A stretch of 64,000 nucleotides of DNA from positions 3,782,001-3,846,000 of the forward strand of contig CP197396.1 in assembly GCA_052161885.1 (NCBI GenBank). Reading direction: 5' to 3'. Source of the DNA: QKTW01 sp052161885. Lineage in GTDB: Bacteria > Bacteroidota > Bacteroidia > Chitinophagales > Chitinophagaceae. The translations under genes were made by a program, and so were the position numbers. Shown here in pieces: positions 46,601-54,422 of the stretch. Below the pieces are notes generated by a model. It was not told the DNA's origin. It saw nothing but the letters and a program-made list of their open reading frames with translations, and searched no databases. Position 1 is the first letter of the stretch, and each line of letters opens with the position of its first letter.

Positions 46601-46947
46601 TGTACAAATTTGTCTATAGTGGTAACCGCAAACCTGCTGTAATCGTGAAGAATGTTACGGTATACTTCATCTGCCTGCTGCTGCAACAGCCCGCCTTTTA
46701 GCCCCGGCAACTGTACCTGCAGCCATTGTGTATAGCCATTTTCTTCGCCGCGGGCTATGCCTTCCAGCACTTCAAGAATGCGGCTTTTCATCTCTTCGGT
46801 CGCCTTGTTGGTAAAGGTAACAGCCAGTATTTCCTTGTACTTGTAAGGCTTATCCAGCAGCAGTTGCAGGTAGCGCAGCGTCAGGTTGAAGGTTTTACCC
46901 GAACCTGCCGATGCCTTAAGTATTTCAAGGGAAATGTGTTCTTTCAT
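43648..46947 (-). CDS. AddA-like UvrD/RecB-family helicase-nuclease
   Basis: 1099-residue superfamily 1A helicase with a C-terminal nuclease. Motif I is KASAGSGKTFNLT (residues 10-22) and Ia is AVTFTNKATEEMKSR. Motif II is LLIDEFQDTSSFQW, III is VGDVKQAIYRWRNGD, V is MTIHRSKGLAFDIVLMP and VI is NLLYVAFTRAREALW. The C-terminal nuclease region has DKVLVSETETILVDFKFSR (DxK type). It precedes the addB-like gene by 15 bp. Together they would process broken DNA ends for RecA loading, as RecBCD does in enterobacteria. The ATG at 46947 gives a complete motif I, and a terminator for the upstream gene lies just ahead. Confidence 0.93.
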   Translation of the reverse strand: MKEHISLEILKASAGSGKTFNLTLRYLQLLLDKPYKYKEILAVTFTNKATEEMKSRILEVLEGIARGEENGYTQWLQVQLPGLKGGLLQQQADEVYRNILHDYSRFAVTTIDKFVQRVIRSFAFEIGLDAGYKIEMNTDKVKEDLADRMYALLDTDERLRRWVLDLAMQRVDDNKGWDFTAEMLQLATEIFKERFFSFEESLKLMDDPQDAFKRFQDNLYRQVRSFEEDMKAIAATGIAALEAGGVSLDDFPYKRSSFAAYLYNISEDKFEPGKRTLDAINDISKWYSKTTAQGIIGRIETIYPAVNSALENLAATWREQGAAYTSARLILSNLYYLNLLRVLAGQLGNYRAENNTLLISDTHQLLRMLVQQNDAPFIFEKMGNQYHHLLIDEFQDTSSFQWTNFRPLMQNAMASGYYNLIVGDVKQAIYRWRNGDWRLLLYKAKQDMGLENTKEGTLQENYRSHKNIIRFNNYIFHTVPKLLQQQFNQVISEIGDSSLRKKLEDAGLTNMIQLAYEDSYQEIPERAPEGGVVRMDFIPIEDSKSTRRLLKETVNEHLPIQIDYLLREKKYQPSQIAILTRTNTDAKELIALLMQFQQQNPQTAQYTLISSDALLIGNAPSVKLLLTALLVLAYEHNPVAKAQLIQQFALHKGFDINDDRLYRKADQKEIGKAMLPETFTARFRYWQTLTVTDLIPQLTDIFELHEDESQQAYLLAFSDLVLEFAANGNTSIQAFLDWWHEDGYRKALQSASGANAIELMTIHRSKGLAFDIVLMPYCYWELNDMTDHLWCDTSMLGDGSISVVPVNTKKEMAQSIFAYDYYEEKLFAWMDALNLLYVAFTRAREALWIWAPQNKKTEEIKHTGDMMLRAVRAEGTLPDQIVPVQEYYRPEENLFLYGDFETQKTSDELNKDDDFRILRSSGERLINELRENTSDDEGLTLGITTLSDIQRSGILTHQVLASIRTVEDVDPVMHRMILEGRMRHEELEGIKIMVGKITTHEQTQDWFSGRYKAINEKNILLPGGAMRRPDKVLVSETETILVDFKFSRKREQQHARQLLEYTALLEQMGYRNIQSYIWYSEDQKLVPTSSITQQGKLFF

Positions 46948-47002
46948 ATATGCCGGAGGCGCTGCAATGCAACCCTGAAAATTACGAATTAAGAAGATGT
47001 TT

Positions 47003-47041
47003 AAAAAAGAAATCCCGTACAGGGCAAGCTATACGGGATTT
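47003..47041 (-). terminator. Terminator of the DUF885 lipoprotein gene
   Basis: On the minus strand AAATCCCGTA (47041-47032) pairs with TACGGGATTT (47019-47010), a 10-bp stem, followed by CTTTTTT. Confidence 0.85.
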
Positions 47042-47061
47042 CTATATGTTTTATGTGAGTG

Positions 47062-48831
47062 TTACTTCATTGATGCCAGCATCATTTCCCGTATGTATTT
47101 TACAGGAGCGCTGCCATAACTGAGGAACTGCTCATGAAATTTCTTCAGGTTGAATTTGTCACCCATTTTCTGTTTCAGCTCTTCACGCAGATCGTAGATC
47201 TCTGTGTAACCAGTGAAGTAAGAGCAAAGCTGCACCTGTGTTACAGACACACGGCGCCATTTGCCCTCGGCTTCTGCTTTCTGCTGGAACGCTTCATCAA
47301 CCAGCAGGTGCATCGCTTCTTCCTGTGTCATATTCTGTGCATGGACGCTATAGTCGAGTATCATATTGCAGGTGCTGCGCAGGTTCCATTTGTAATACAT
47401 CAACCACATTTCAGGCGATGAGCTGTCTGATCCGTTTTCTGCGCCATAACCGTTTTCCAGCATCATACGCTCGGTATATACGGCCCAGCCTTCTATCATA
47501 GCGTTGTTGCCAAAAATAGATTTGATGATGCTGGGAGACTGGTTGCTGTATACCAGTTGTGTGTAATGGCCGGGTATGGCTTCGTGTATGCTCAGTATCT
47601 GCAGTGTATAGTAGTTATACTCGCGGAGATAGCTTTCTGCTTTTTCCTTATCCCAACCGCTGAGGCTGCCTACGTTGTAGTAGGTGTTTGCATTCTTATC
47701 ATAAGGGCCGGGCGCATTGATAGAAGCACCCGCAACACCAGCCATATATGCAGGCTCTTTACGCACAACAAGTGGTTTGGCCGGATTGATGTAAATGAGG
47801 TCTTTCTTTTTGATGAAGTCTACGAGTACCGGTATCTGCTTTTCAATAGTTGCCTGGAAAGAGTCTGGCTCCGTATGTTTCATTGATATTTTATCAATTA
47901 CCTGCCGTATCAGCTGTAATGTGTCTGTTGGCTGCTTTTCGCTGCCCATATATTTAGGCCATAACTGCACTGCCAGCTGCGCCATTTTCTGATGCAGTTC
48001 TTTTTTATGCGCCATCGCTTTGGCATACACCTGGTCTACCGTATAGCCGGACTGGATCTCATACTCAAATTTCTTGGCGTAGAGATCCTTTCCAAGGCGG
48101 AAGCTGCGCGGAGTGTCATTTTTCAATTGTTTCAGCCAGTCGGCATAAGCTTTAATAGCAGTAACTGCGTCTTTTGCACGGGTTGCTATCTGTTCTTTTT
48201 CTGCCGTCGAAAGATGGGATTTGGCAACCGCATCCTGCAGGTCTTTTTCAAATATGGAAACACTGCCCAGGTTTTGTTCAATGGCCAGCTGTGTGTGCTC
48301 TTTTGTCGGATGTTTGATATTGGCTTTTGCTGCTTCGTAATACGCCGGTATCGCAGCCATACGCAGGTTAAAGCTGTGCAGGCGTGTATCCAGGGTGTCG
48401 TAGCTGCCGTTTAATATATTGGCAAATTCTTCTCCCACATTGTATGTTGCCGGATCCCACTCGTAAGTTTTTTCTTCATCAATGCCCCATACAGCCGACT
48501 CCAGCTGGTTTTTGATCATATACAGGTCTGTCTTGTTGTTGTCAGACAATGTATTGAGGTCAAAAATTTTCAGCGAATCAAGATTTGCAGTTGCAAAAGC
48601 TTTTTCTTTTTCGCGTGCTGCTGCATCCGGGATTACAAGGACACTGTCATACTTGTGATATCCCTGGCTGCTGGCCCATCCGGGATATACTTTCCACAAT
48701 GACTCTATAAAGCCTTGCTTGTAGGTATCAAAGCGCGCATTAGCATCTGTATTGGCCATTGGCTTGCTGGTTTGGTTACCGCAGGCTGCAAGCAGGCTGC
48801 AGGCTACGGCGGCTGATATAATGTATTTCAT
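47062..48831 (-). CDS. DUF885 family lipoprotein (putative zinc peptidase)
   Basis: 589 residues. A lipoprotein signal peptide ends in a LLAACGN lipobox, so the protein is anchored to a membrane through the Cys. The DUF885 domain fills the rest of the protein. Its metallopeptidase motif HEAIPGHYTQL (HExxxH) and the downstream EGWAVYTERM Glu are intact, as in carboxypeptidase-like members of this family. The mature N-terminus is acidic and Asn-rich. The substrate is unknown. It is monocistronic with a terminator. The upstream 256 bp to the next gene hold only low-complexity filler. Confidence 0.88.
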   Translation of the reverse strand: MKYIISAAVACSLLAACGNQTSKPMANTDANARFDTYKQGFIESLWKVYPGWASSQGYHKYDSVLVIPDAAAREKEKAFATANLDSLKIFDLNTLSDNNKTDLYMIKNQLESAVWGIDEEKTYEWDPATYNVGEEFANILNGSYDTLDTRLHSFNLRMAAIPAYYEAAKANIKHPTKEHTQLAIEQNLGSVSIFEKDLQDAVAKSHLSTAEKEQIATRAKDAVTAIKAYADWLKQLKNDTPRSFRLGKDLYAKKFEYEIQSGYTVDQVYAKAMAHKKELHQKMAQLAVQLWPKYMGSEKQPTDTLQLIRQVIDKISMKHTEPDSFQATIEKQIPVLVDFIKKKDLIYINPAKPLVVRKEPAYMAGVAGASINAPGPYDKNANTYYNVGSLSGWDKEKAESYLREYNYYTLQILSIHEAIPGHYTQLVYSNQSPSIIKSIFGNNAMIEGWAVYTERMMLENGYGAENGSDSSSPEMWLMYYKWNLRSTCNMILDYSVHAQNMTQEEAMHLLVDEAFQQKAEAEGKWRRVSVTQVQLCSYFTGYTEIYDLREELKQKMGDKFNLKKFHEQFLSYGSAPVKYIREMMLASMK

Positions 48832-49087
48832 GTAGTAGTATGATCAGTAAAAATAATGTTTAATCGTTAGTGGGAGTCGGTGGTGAAATGCGAATGGTCA
48901 ATAGCCGGTAAAGATGTGAGATATAAGAATTGAGATATAAGAAATCAGTGATCCGGTAAACTGTGAGTAGTAAATTATAAATACTGCTCACCACTTCTAT
49001 TTACCGAACCTCTCCTTCTGTAAACCAATCAGCATTACCAGCACATTAGCTAATGATCACATCAGTTAATCCTCACATTAACCCACA
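48832..49087. other. Gene-free low-complexity spacer
   Basis: Between two minus-strand genes. It contains repeated words such as GAGATATAAGAA (twice near 48915-48945) and CACATTAGCTAAT (near 49038-49050), like the nuoD-nuoE spacer. No reading frame, hairpin terminator or clear promoter was identified. Confidence 0.5.
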
Positions 49088-50164
49088 TCACCCCTTTGCC
49101 ACCAGAGACTCTTCTATCCAGTCCTGCAGTTCTGTAATGTTTCCGGCATGGCTTTGCTGTACAGCCCGTGACACACGATCGTCCATGGACTGCAGCATTT
49201 CCTGGTTTTCCGGTTTTCCGAGAGAAAGCGTTATCAAGGTTACTTTCTGGTCCCATGTCCAGCGGGTGATCTCCCGGCCGGTAAAAGGCTCTCTGCCTGC
49301 AATACGCAGTTTTCTTGGCTGGCCGTTTTCCATAGTTGCCAGAGAAAGGAAATCCAGGATATCCTCAATGTTTACATATCCGCCGCCACTGGTAGCATTC
49401 AGAATTGCACCGTCTTCGGCATCCATGATGTACAGGAGCCAGAAAGGCGCATCGGATAACTTATCTTCGATAAGTCCGAGGCTCCAGGTGGCCCCCGGTC
49501 TTTGCTGCCGCACAACCGGTTGTTCCTGTATTTCTTCAGCGGTATTTTCATTCCTGTTTGCTCCGGCGGGCAGCCTGCGTGTACGTTTACGAAGCAGGAA
49601 TACCCTCCGCTCCTTGTATACCCTTCTTATCTGCTTCCGTGGCCAGCCCGGATTGGTGCGTTGCAGTATCTCGTAGCATTCAGTAAATCCGCGGGAAGGC
49701 TCCTCCGTGATCAGGCGTACCAGCTCGTCATATACCTCTTCATCATCTCCTTCTGGTTTGCGTGGCTTATAACCATACACAGCTTCTTCTATACCCACCA
49801 TGGCACAAGCCTGTGCTACAGTAAGTGTATATCTTTTTACGAGCACACCTACCAGTTTGCGGGCAACGGACTTATCTGTGTCTACGGTGCCCAGCGCATT
49901 CAAAAGCATGCGGTATTTTGCAACAGGATCGGGTTCTCCGGATTGCTCGCGCACTCTTTTCAGAACCTCATGCGGGGCTTCCGCGGTAGAGGGCTGCATT
50001 TCATTTTCATCAATGGCCAGGTCCGGAAATTCGGCAATCCAGTTGTATAATGTAGCTCTCGAAATGGCGGCCTCACGGCATATCTGCTTAACGGTTTTGG
50101 CCCTGCTTACTTTTTGCTGCACCCACCACCGGCGCTGTTCCTCACTGTATAGAAAGGTTTTCAT
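49088..50164 (-). CDS. Domesticated IS3-type transposase with all DDE residues lost
   Basis: 358 residues from the ATG at 50164. Residues 5-46 form an OrfA-like helix-turn-helix (SEEQRRWWVQQ, then ICREAAISRATLYNWI). Residues 140-200 match the helical HTH_21 part of OrfB (SRGFTECYEILQR, WPRKQIRRVYKERR). Residues 225-330 match the integrase core but without catalysis. The WSMDF Asp is Gly230 (TWSLGLIED), the DNGPEF Asp is Ala289 (IAGREPFTGRE) and the final Glu after GKP is Gln325. OrfA and OrfB are fused in one frame, and no inverted repeats are seen. A DNA-binding regulator derived from a transposase is the best inference. Confidence 0.75.
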   Translation of the reverse strand: MKTFLYSEEQRRWWVQQKVSRAKTVKQICREAAISRATLYNWIAEFPDLAIDENEMQPSTAEAPHEVLKRVREQSGEPDPVAKYRMLLNALGTVDTDKSVARKLVGVLVKRYTLTVAQACAMVGIEEAVYGYKPRKPEGDDEEVYDELVRLITEEPSRGFTECYEILQRTNPGWPRKQIRRVYKERRVFLLRKRTRRLPAGANRNENTAEEIQEQPVVRQQRPGATWSLGLIEDKLSDAPFWLLYIMDAEDGAILNATSGGGYVNIEDILDFLSLATMENGQPRKLRIAGREPFTGREITRWTWDQKVTLITLSLGKPENQEMLQSMDDRVSRAVQQSHAGNITELQDWIEESLVAKG

Positions 50165-50328
50165 AAAAGTGAAGATAGACAATAATGTCTAATAATAATT
50201 TCGCTAAAATGAAGAATTTGTGAATTTATAATAAATACATAGTGGGCAATGTGTATAATTAAGCTGTTACCCATAAGCCTTTAGTGAATTGAAATACATC
50301 AGGCTATAATCGAAAGATTGAACTACCG

Positions 50329-50841
50329 CTACGAAAAATGAGTGGTATAAGTCTCTTCCATTTCATTTTCGGTATAGATACGCCGGGCATTTTGAACGAT
50401 GTCTGCACACTGCTCCCGGTATTTTTCCTGTAAGTGTTCTGACGCGATCATATCACAGGCCCTGGCAAATGCACGGAGGTTTGACTGCAGCAATGCCGGC
50501 TGCTGATAGTTGTACTTCCTTATGAAATCAACAGTGGTCGTCACACGGAAAAGCAGTAGTTGGATAATGTCTTCGCTGTAGATAGACAGTATCTCAAAAT
50601 CGCTGATTATTTTATTGAGCCTGGAAGCTTTGGGCCTGCGTGGATTCCCCCTGGATGTATGAAACTGGCCTGTAATTTTTTTCTTTGCGGCTTCAACATA
50701 TGGAGCTGTGTCACCGGTAAGGTCTATCCGGAAATAGTCTTTTACGATCTCAAAACGGTCGCATATTTTTTCGATTTCCTCAATCAGTTCTTCTTTGGTC
50801 AGTTCCTGCAGCAGGAGGTTAAGGGATGTCTTTTTACGCAT
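50329..50841 (-). CDS. DUF6155-like helical protein
   Basis: 170 residues, mostly helical. The opening LLLQELTKEELIEEIEKICDRFEIVKDYF and the following PYVEAAKKKI, then RRPKASRLNKIISDFEIL, recall the DUF6155 family as I remember it (a start of the type LSELTKEQL, a YERFxxVKEYY stretch and a basic RRxKMRR region). Function is unknown. It lies on the same strand as, and 164 bp upstream of, the transposase-derived gene. An AT-rich 120-bp region separates its start from the divergent dinB gene. Confidence 0.65.
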   Translation of the reverse strand: MRKKTSLNLLLQELTKEELIEEIEKICDRFEIVKDYFRIDLTGDTAPYVEAAKKKITGQFHTSRGNPRRPKASRLNKIISDFEILSIYSEDIIQLLLFRVTTTVDFIRKYNYQQPALLQSNLRAFARACDMIASEHLQEKYREQCADIVQNARRIYTENEMEETYTTHFS

Positions 50842-50961
50842 AATCCGTTATATAAAAACAAGCAGGGAATACATGATGAAAAAATATTTTTTTAACCATT
50901 ATTTCCGGGTTAAAAGTATTTCCTTTGCCGTATTCATTAAAATAAAAAAATTACAATAGCA

Positions 50962-51462
50962 ATGATCGTACAGTCTTTCCTGGGCGAATTTCTGCATGAA
51001 GCAGAGAACACCCGCAAGTTATTAAATGCAATTCCTGACAGCGCACTTGATTACAAGCCTTCTGAAAAATCATGGACGACCGGCCAGCTGGCTTCTCACA
51101 TTGCAGAGGTATATAACTGGTATGATGGTACTATAAACCAGGACGTATTTGACATGGGCGCATATAAATATGACAAAGGCGATATTTCAAAAGCAGCCAA
51201 TATCGTAGCCAAGTTTGAAGAGAATGTAAAAAAAGCACAGGCTGTACTGGAAAGTGCCAAAGATGAAAATATGATGACGCCATGGAAAATGACCATGAAC
51301 GGCAATGATGTTTTCCCGGCGATGCCCCGTATCCAGGTGATGCGTGGGTTCCTGTATAACCATCTGTACCACCATCGTGGTGAAATGATTGTATATCTGC
51401 GGGCAACAGGCAATAAAGTACCCGGCTTATATGGCCCTACAGCCGATGACCAGAATATGTAA
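50962..51462 (+). CDS. DinB family protein
   Basis: 166-residue four-helix bundle of the DinB/YfiT superfamily, often metal-binding thiol-transferase or damage-induced proteins. The three metal-type His residues are visible: one in TTGQLASHIAEVYNW and the pair in FLYNHLYHHRGEMIVYLR. Length is typical. The activity of this member is unknown, since bacillithiol-related and other functions occur in the family. A very strong terminator separates it from the convergent mnmE. Confidence 0.88.
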   Translation: MIVQSFLGEFLHEAENTRKLLNAIPDSALDYKPSEKSWTTGQLASHIAEVYNWYDGTINQDVFDMGAYKYDKGDISKAANIVAKFEENVKKAQAVLESAKDENMMTPWKMTMNGNDVFPAMPRIQVMRGFLYNHLYHHRGEMIVYLRATGNKVPGLYGPTADDQNM

Positions 51463-51476
51463 TTTTTAAAGATCGG

Positions 51477-51515
51477 AAAAGCCAGGGCCCCGCACGAAGC
51501 GGGGCCCTGGCTTTT
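51477..51515. terminator. Bidirectional terminator between dinB-like gene and mnmE
   Basis: A perfect 17-bp, GC-rich stem (51477-51493 with 51499-51515) with an ACGAA loop, an AAAA left end and a TTTT right end. It ends both convergent transcripts. Confidence 0.92.
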
Positions 51516-51517
51516 AG

Positions 51518-52888
51518 TTACTTCCCGATACAGAACTTCCCGAATATAGTGCCGAGTATATCCCGGTCTACCTGAACCTCGCCGGTAATGGTGCCGAGAT
51601 GGAACAGGCAGCGACGGATATCCAGTGCAATAAGATCGCCGGGCAGGTTGGTATCCATGCCATTCTTCACATCCTGCAGTGAGCTTAATACATCTGCCAG
51701 TGCGGCATAATGTCTTGTGTTGGTAATGATTGTTCCTTCCTGTTGCAGCTCGCCGGATACAGCTTTGTCATATATCGCCTGCCGGAGCTGATGAATATTA
51801 TCGCGGTCTTTTGCAGAAATGAAAAGTTTTAGGCCCGGCAAGTGTTCATATTTTGTTTCAGCAGCTTCTGTACCGATGCGGTCTGTTTTATTGCCTGCCA
51901 GTATATAGTAAATGCCATTATGCTGCAATTCCAGGGCCTGTTCCTGTATTTCTGCTGCAGTACTTTCCGCCGTGTCAAAAAGATAGACGACCACATCTGC
52001 TTCCTGCATTGCTTTTTTGCTGCGTTCCACACCAATGCTTTCAATGATATCTGCAGTATGTTCGCGGATGCCTGCAGTATCTATCAGCCGGAAAATGATA
52101 CCGTTGATGTTTAAGGCTTCTTCAATTGTATCGCGGGTGGTGCCGGCAATGTCGCTTACTATGGCACGCTCTTCATTAAGCAGTGCATTGAGCAGCGTGC
52201 TTTTTCCGGCATTGGGCTTACCGATTATAGCTACTTTAATACCATTCTTAATCGCGTTACCCAGCCGGAAGGATTGTATCAGCCCCGATACTTTTATGAT
52301 GGCTTCATCCAGTAGTGCATACAACTGTGTGCGGTCTGCAAATTCCACATCTTCCTGGCTGAAGTCCAGTTCCAGCTCTATCAGCGCACTGAAGTTGATC
52401 AGTTGTTCACGCATCAGTTTCAAATCGTGACTGAAACCGCCGCGCAGGTTGTGCATGGCAGCCTGGTGTGCAGCGCTGCCCTGGCTGGCAATAAGATCTG
52501 CTACCGCTTCGGCCTGGGTAAGGTCCATCTTGCCATTGAGAAAAGCCCTTTGTGTGAACTCTCCCGGTTGAGCCATTACTGCACCTGCTTTCAGACAAAG
52601 GTGCAGTACCTGTTCCAGTACATAATTGGATCCGTGGCAGCTGATTTCCACCACATCCTCGCCTGTATAGCTCCTGGGTGCCTTGTAGAGGCTGGCTACC
52701 ACTTCGTCAACGGTTTTAGCCCCATCTACTACATGGCCAAAATGCAAAGTGTGCGAAGCCTGCGCAGAGAGCTTTTTGCCCTTGAAAACTTTATCGGCAA
52801 TGGCTATAGCGTCTTTTCCGCTCAGGCGTATGATGCCGATGGCACCTTCACCGGGCGGAGTTGCCAGCGCCACAATCGTTTCATTCAT
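51518..52888 (-). CDS. mnmE: tRNA modification GTPase MnmE
   Basis: 456 residues from the ATG at 52888. An ATG three codons earlier is also possible. With MnmG it makes the cmnm5 modification at the wobble uridine of tRNAs. The N-terminal folate-binding domain begins NETIVALATPPGEGAIGIIRLSG (two adjoining motifs) and has DTVLVNFF-type sequence. The G domain has G1 IGKPNAGKSTLLNALL, G3 DTAGIREHTADIIE and G4 AGNKTDR. The C-terminus FGKFCIGK carries the essential Cys of the family. Length fits. Upstream is a filler-type spacer of CATTCACTATTC words. Confidence 0.96.
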   Translation of the reverse strand: MNETIVALATPPGEGAIGIIRLSGKDAIAIADKVFKGKKLSAQASHTLHFGHVVDGAKTVDEVVASLYKAPRSYTGEDVVEISCHGSNYVLEQVLHLCLKAGAVMAQPGEFTQRAFLNGKMDLTQAEAVADLIASQGSAAHQAAMHNLRGGFSHDLKLMREQLINFSALIELELDFSQEDVEFADRTQLYALLDEAIIKVSGLIQSFRLGNAIKNGIKVAIIGKPNAGKSTLLNALLNEERAIVSDIAGTTRDTIEEALNINGIIFRLIDTAGIREHTADIIESIGVERSKKAMQEADVVVYLFDTAESTAAEIQEQALELQHNGIYYILAGNKTDRIGTEAAETKYEHLPGLKLFISAKDRDNIHQLRQAIYDKAVSGELQQEGTIITNTRHYAALADVLSSLQDVKNGMDTNLPGDLIALDIRRCLFHLGTITGEVQVDRDILGTIFGKFCIGK

Positions 52889-53072
52889 CGAAAACATGGA
52901 GCAAAGGTCTGTAAAATGTGGGGAATGTGGTTGATGTGATAATGTGCAGGCTGGATGGTTGACTAAATACTGTGCAGGACATTCACGAATCATCAATCAC
53001 TTTTTAATGTTTCACCTCTTACGCAGCATGTGCATTCACCATTCACTATTGCCTATTCACTAATTTAGCGTC

Positions 53073-53525
53073 ATGAGAGCAGTTATTCAGCGTGTTTCCG
53101 AAGCATCGGTGACTATCAATGGTGTGGTAAAATCGGCTATAGGAAAGGGGTATATGATATTACTGGGCATTGAAACTGCAGATAATAAAGATGATGCAGA
53201 CTGGCTTTGCCAGAAGATTGGCGGTCTGCGTGTATTTTCAGATGAAGCCGGTCTTATGAACCTTGATATTAAAGCCGTTTCGGGAGAAATACTTGTTATC
53301 AGCCAGTTTACCCTGCATGCATCGTATAAAAAAGGAAACCGCCCCTCCTTTATCCGTGCGGCACGGCCGGAGCAGGCTATTCCGCTGTATGAATATTTCC
53401 TGCAGCAGCTTTCTGCTTTACTGGGTACGCCTGTGGGCAGTGGCAGCTTTGGTGCAGATATGAAGGTTGCGTTGATAAATGATGGTCCCGTTACAATTAC
53501 TATGGATACGCAAAACAAGGAGTAA
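53073..53525 (+). CDS. dtd: D-aminoacyl-tRNA deacylase
   Basis: 150-residue enzyme that removes D-amino acids (and Gly from tRNA-Ala) mischarged on tRNA. The start MRAVIQRVSEASVTI is highly conserved. The two active-site motifs are SQFTLHASYKKGNRPSF (SQFTL) and NDGPVTITMD, with the Gly-cisPro element that gives D-chirality selection. Length is normal. It is followed 18 bp later by tadA, and both act on tRNA. Confidence 0.97.
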   Translation: MRAVIQRVSEASVTINGVVKSAIGKGYMILLGIETADNKDDADWLCQKIGGLRVFSDEAGLMNLDIKAVSGEILVISQFTLHASYKKGNRPSFIRAARPEQAIPLYEYFLQQLSALLGTPVGSGSFGADMKVALINDGPVTITMDTQNKE

Positions 53526-53543
53526 ATACATTTTCTTTGCAAC

Positions 53544-53987
53544 ATGATATTTGACGATGCCTATTTTATGAAGGAAGCCCTGCGGCAGGCACGTATGGCA
53601 TATGATGCAGGAGAAGTGCCGGTAGGCGCTGTAGTGGTATGGGACGGAAAGATCATTGGCCGGGGACATAACCAGGTAGAACGGCTGAACGATACAACGG
53701 CACATGCGGAAATGCTGGCCATTACTGCAGCCTGCAATCATATAGGGGCCAAATACCTGATGGAAGCGACGCTTTATGTGACAGTAGAACCCTGCCTCAT
53801 GTGCAGTGGCGCTATTTACTGGAGTAAGGTCGGGCGGATCGTATTTGGCGCATCTGACCCCAAAAACGGGTATAAAAAGACGACCGGTGACAACTGGCCA
53901 TTTCATCCTAAAGCGCAATTGTCATTCGGCGTGATTGCAGATGATTGTGCACAATTAATGAAAGATTTTTTTGCAGCAAGAAGATAA
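53544..53987 (+). CDS. tadA: tRNA-specific adenosine deaminase
   Basis: 147-residue zinc deaminase that converts A34 to inosine in tRNA-Arg. The zinc and catalytic motif is TTAHAEMLAITAA (His and Glu), with PCLMCSGAIYWSKVGRIVFG providing the two Cys ligands. The N-terminal MKEALRQARMAYDAGEVPVGAV (two adjoining parts) and the C-terminal CAQLMKDFFAARR are typical. It forms a short tRNA-quality pair with dtd. Confidence 0.94.
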   Translation: MIFDDAYFMKEALRQARMAYDAGEVPVGAVVVWDGKIIGRGHNQVERLNDTTAHAEMLAITAACNHIGAKYLMEATLYVTVEPCLMCSGAIYWSKVGRIVFGASDPKNGYKKTTGDNWPFHPKAQLSFGVIADDCAQLMKDFFAARR

Positions 53988-54045
53988 GTTTTAAAGATTC
54001 GCGACAGGTGTTCTTATTTTGGCCCTGGAGCTTTCATAATTATAC

Positions 54046-54369
54046 ATGATTTATAAATGGCATGCAGTAGCCGGCACGGGGTTTTCCACGCTTGAAGAGG
54101 GCAGGATGGTCAGTGCGCTTGCCGGTGAAAAACAACTTACTTTGCTGCGGAAAGGAGATATGCTTTACGCATTTGCAGCTACCTGTCCTCATTCGGGAGC
54201 TTTGCTGTGCGAGGGCTGGCTGGATGTACAGGGGAGAGTGGTATGCCCGCTTCACAAATACCGTTTTGATCCGGCCAACGGGCGCAATACCAGTGGTGAG
54301 GGTTATAAGCTCAAAACATTTCCTGTAGAAATACGCGATGATGAAATATTTATCGGATTGTTAGCTTAA
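54046..54369 (+). CDS. Small Rieske [2Fe-2S] protein
   Basis: 107-residue Rieske ferredoxin. Cluster ligands are CPHSGALLCEGW (first Cys and His) and VVCPLHKYRFDPANG (second Cys and His), with the usual beta-sandwich around them (WHAVAGTGFSTLEEG at the start). It resembles NirD-type or dioxygenase-type ferredoxins. No oxygenase gene is close by, so its redox partner is unknown. It starts 58 bp after tadA. Confidence 0.93.
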   Translation: MIYKWHAVAGTGFSTLEEGRMVSALAGEKQLTLLRKGDMLYAFAATCPHSGALLCEGWLDVQGRVVCPLHKYRFDPANGRNTSGEGYKLKTFPVEIRDDEIFIGLLA

Positions 54370-54422
54370 ATAGTATCCTGATAGAGTTTTTTGCAAAACA
54401 GAACAACATAATACAAAAAACA

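Noticed and set aside
44362..46701. Plus-strand open frames of 230-290 codons inside the AddA-like gene
   Set aside because: They are antisense to conserved helicase motifs, and their products have no recognisable features.
49088..50164. Active IS3-family insertion sequence
   Set aside because: No inverted repeats or target duplications were found and all three catalytic acidic residues are replaced.
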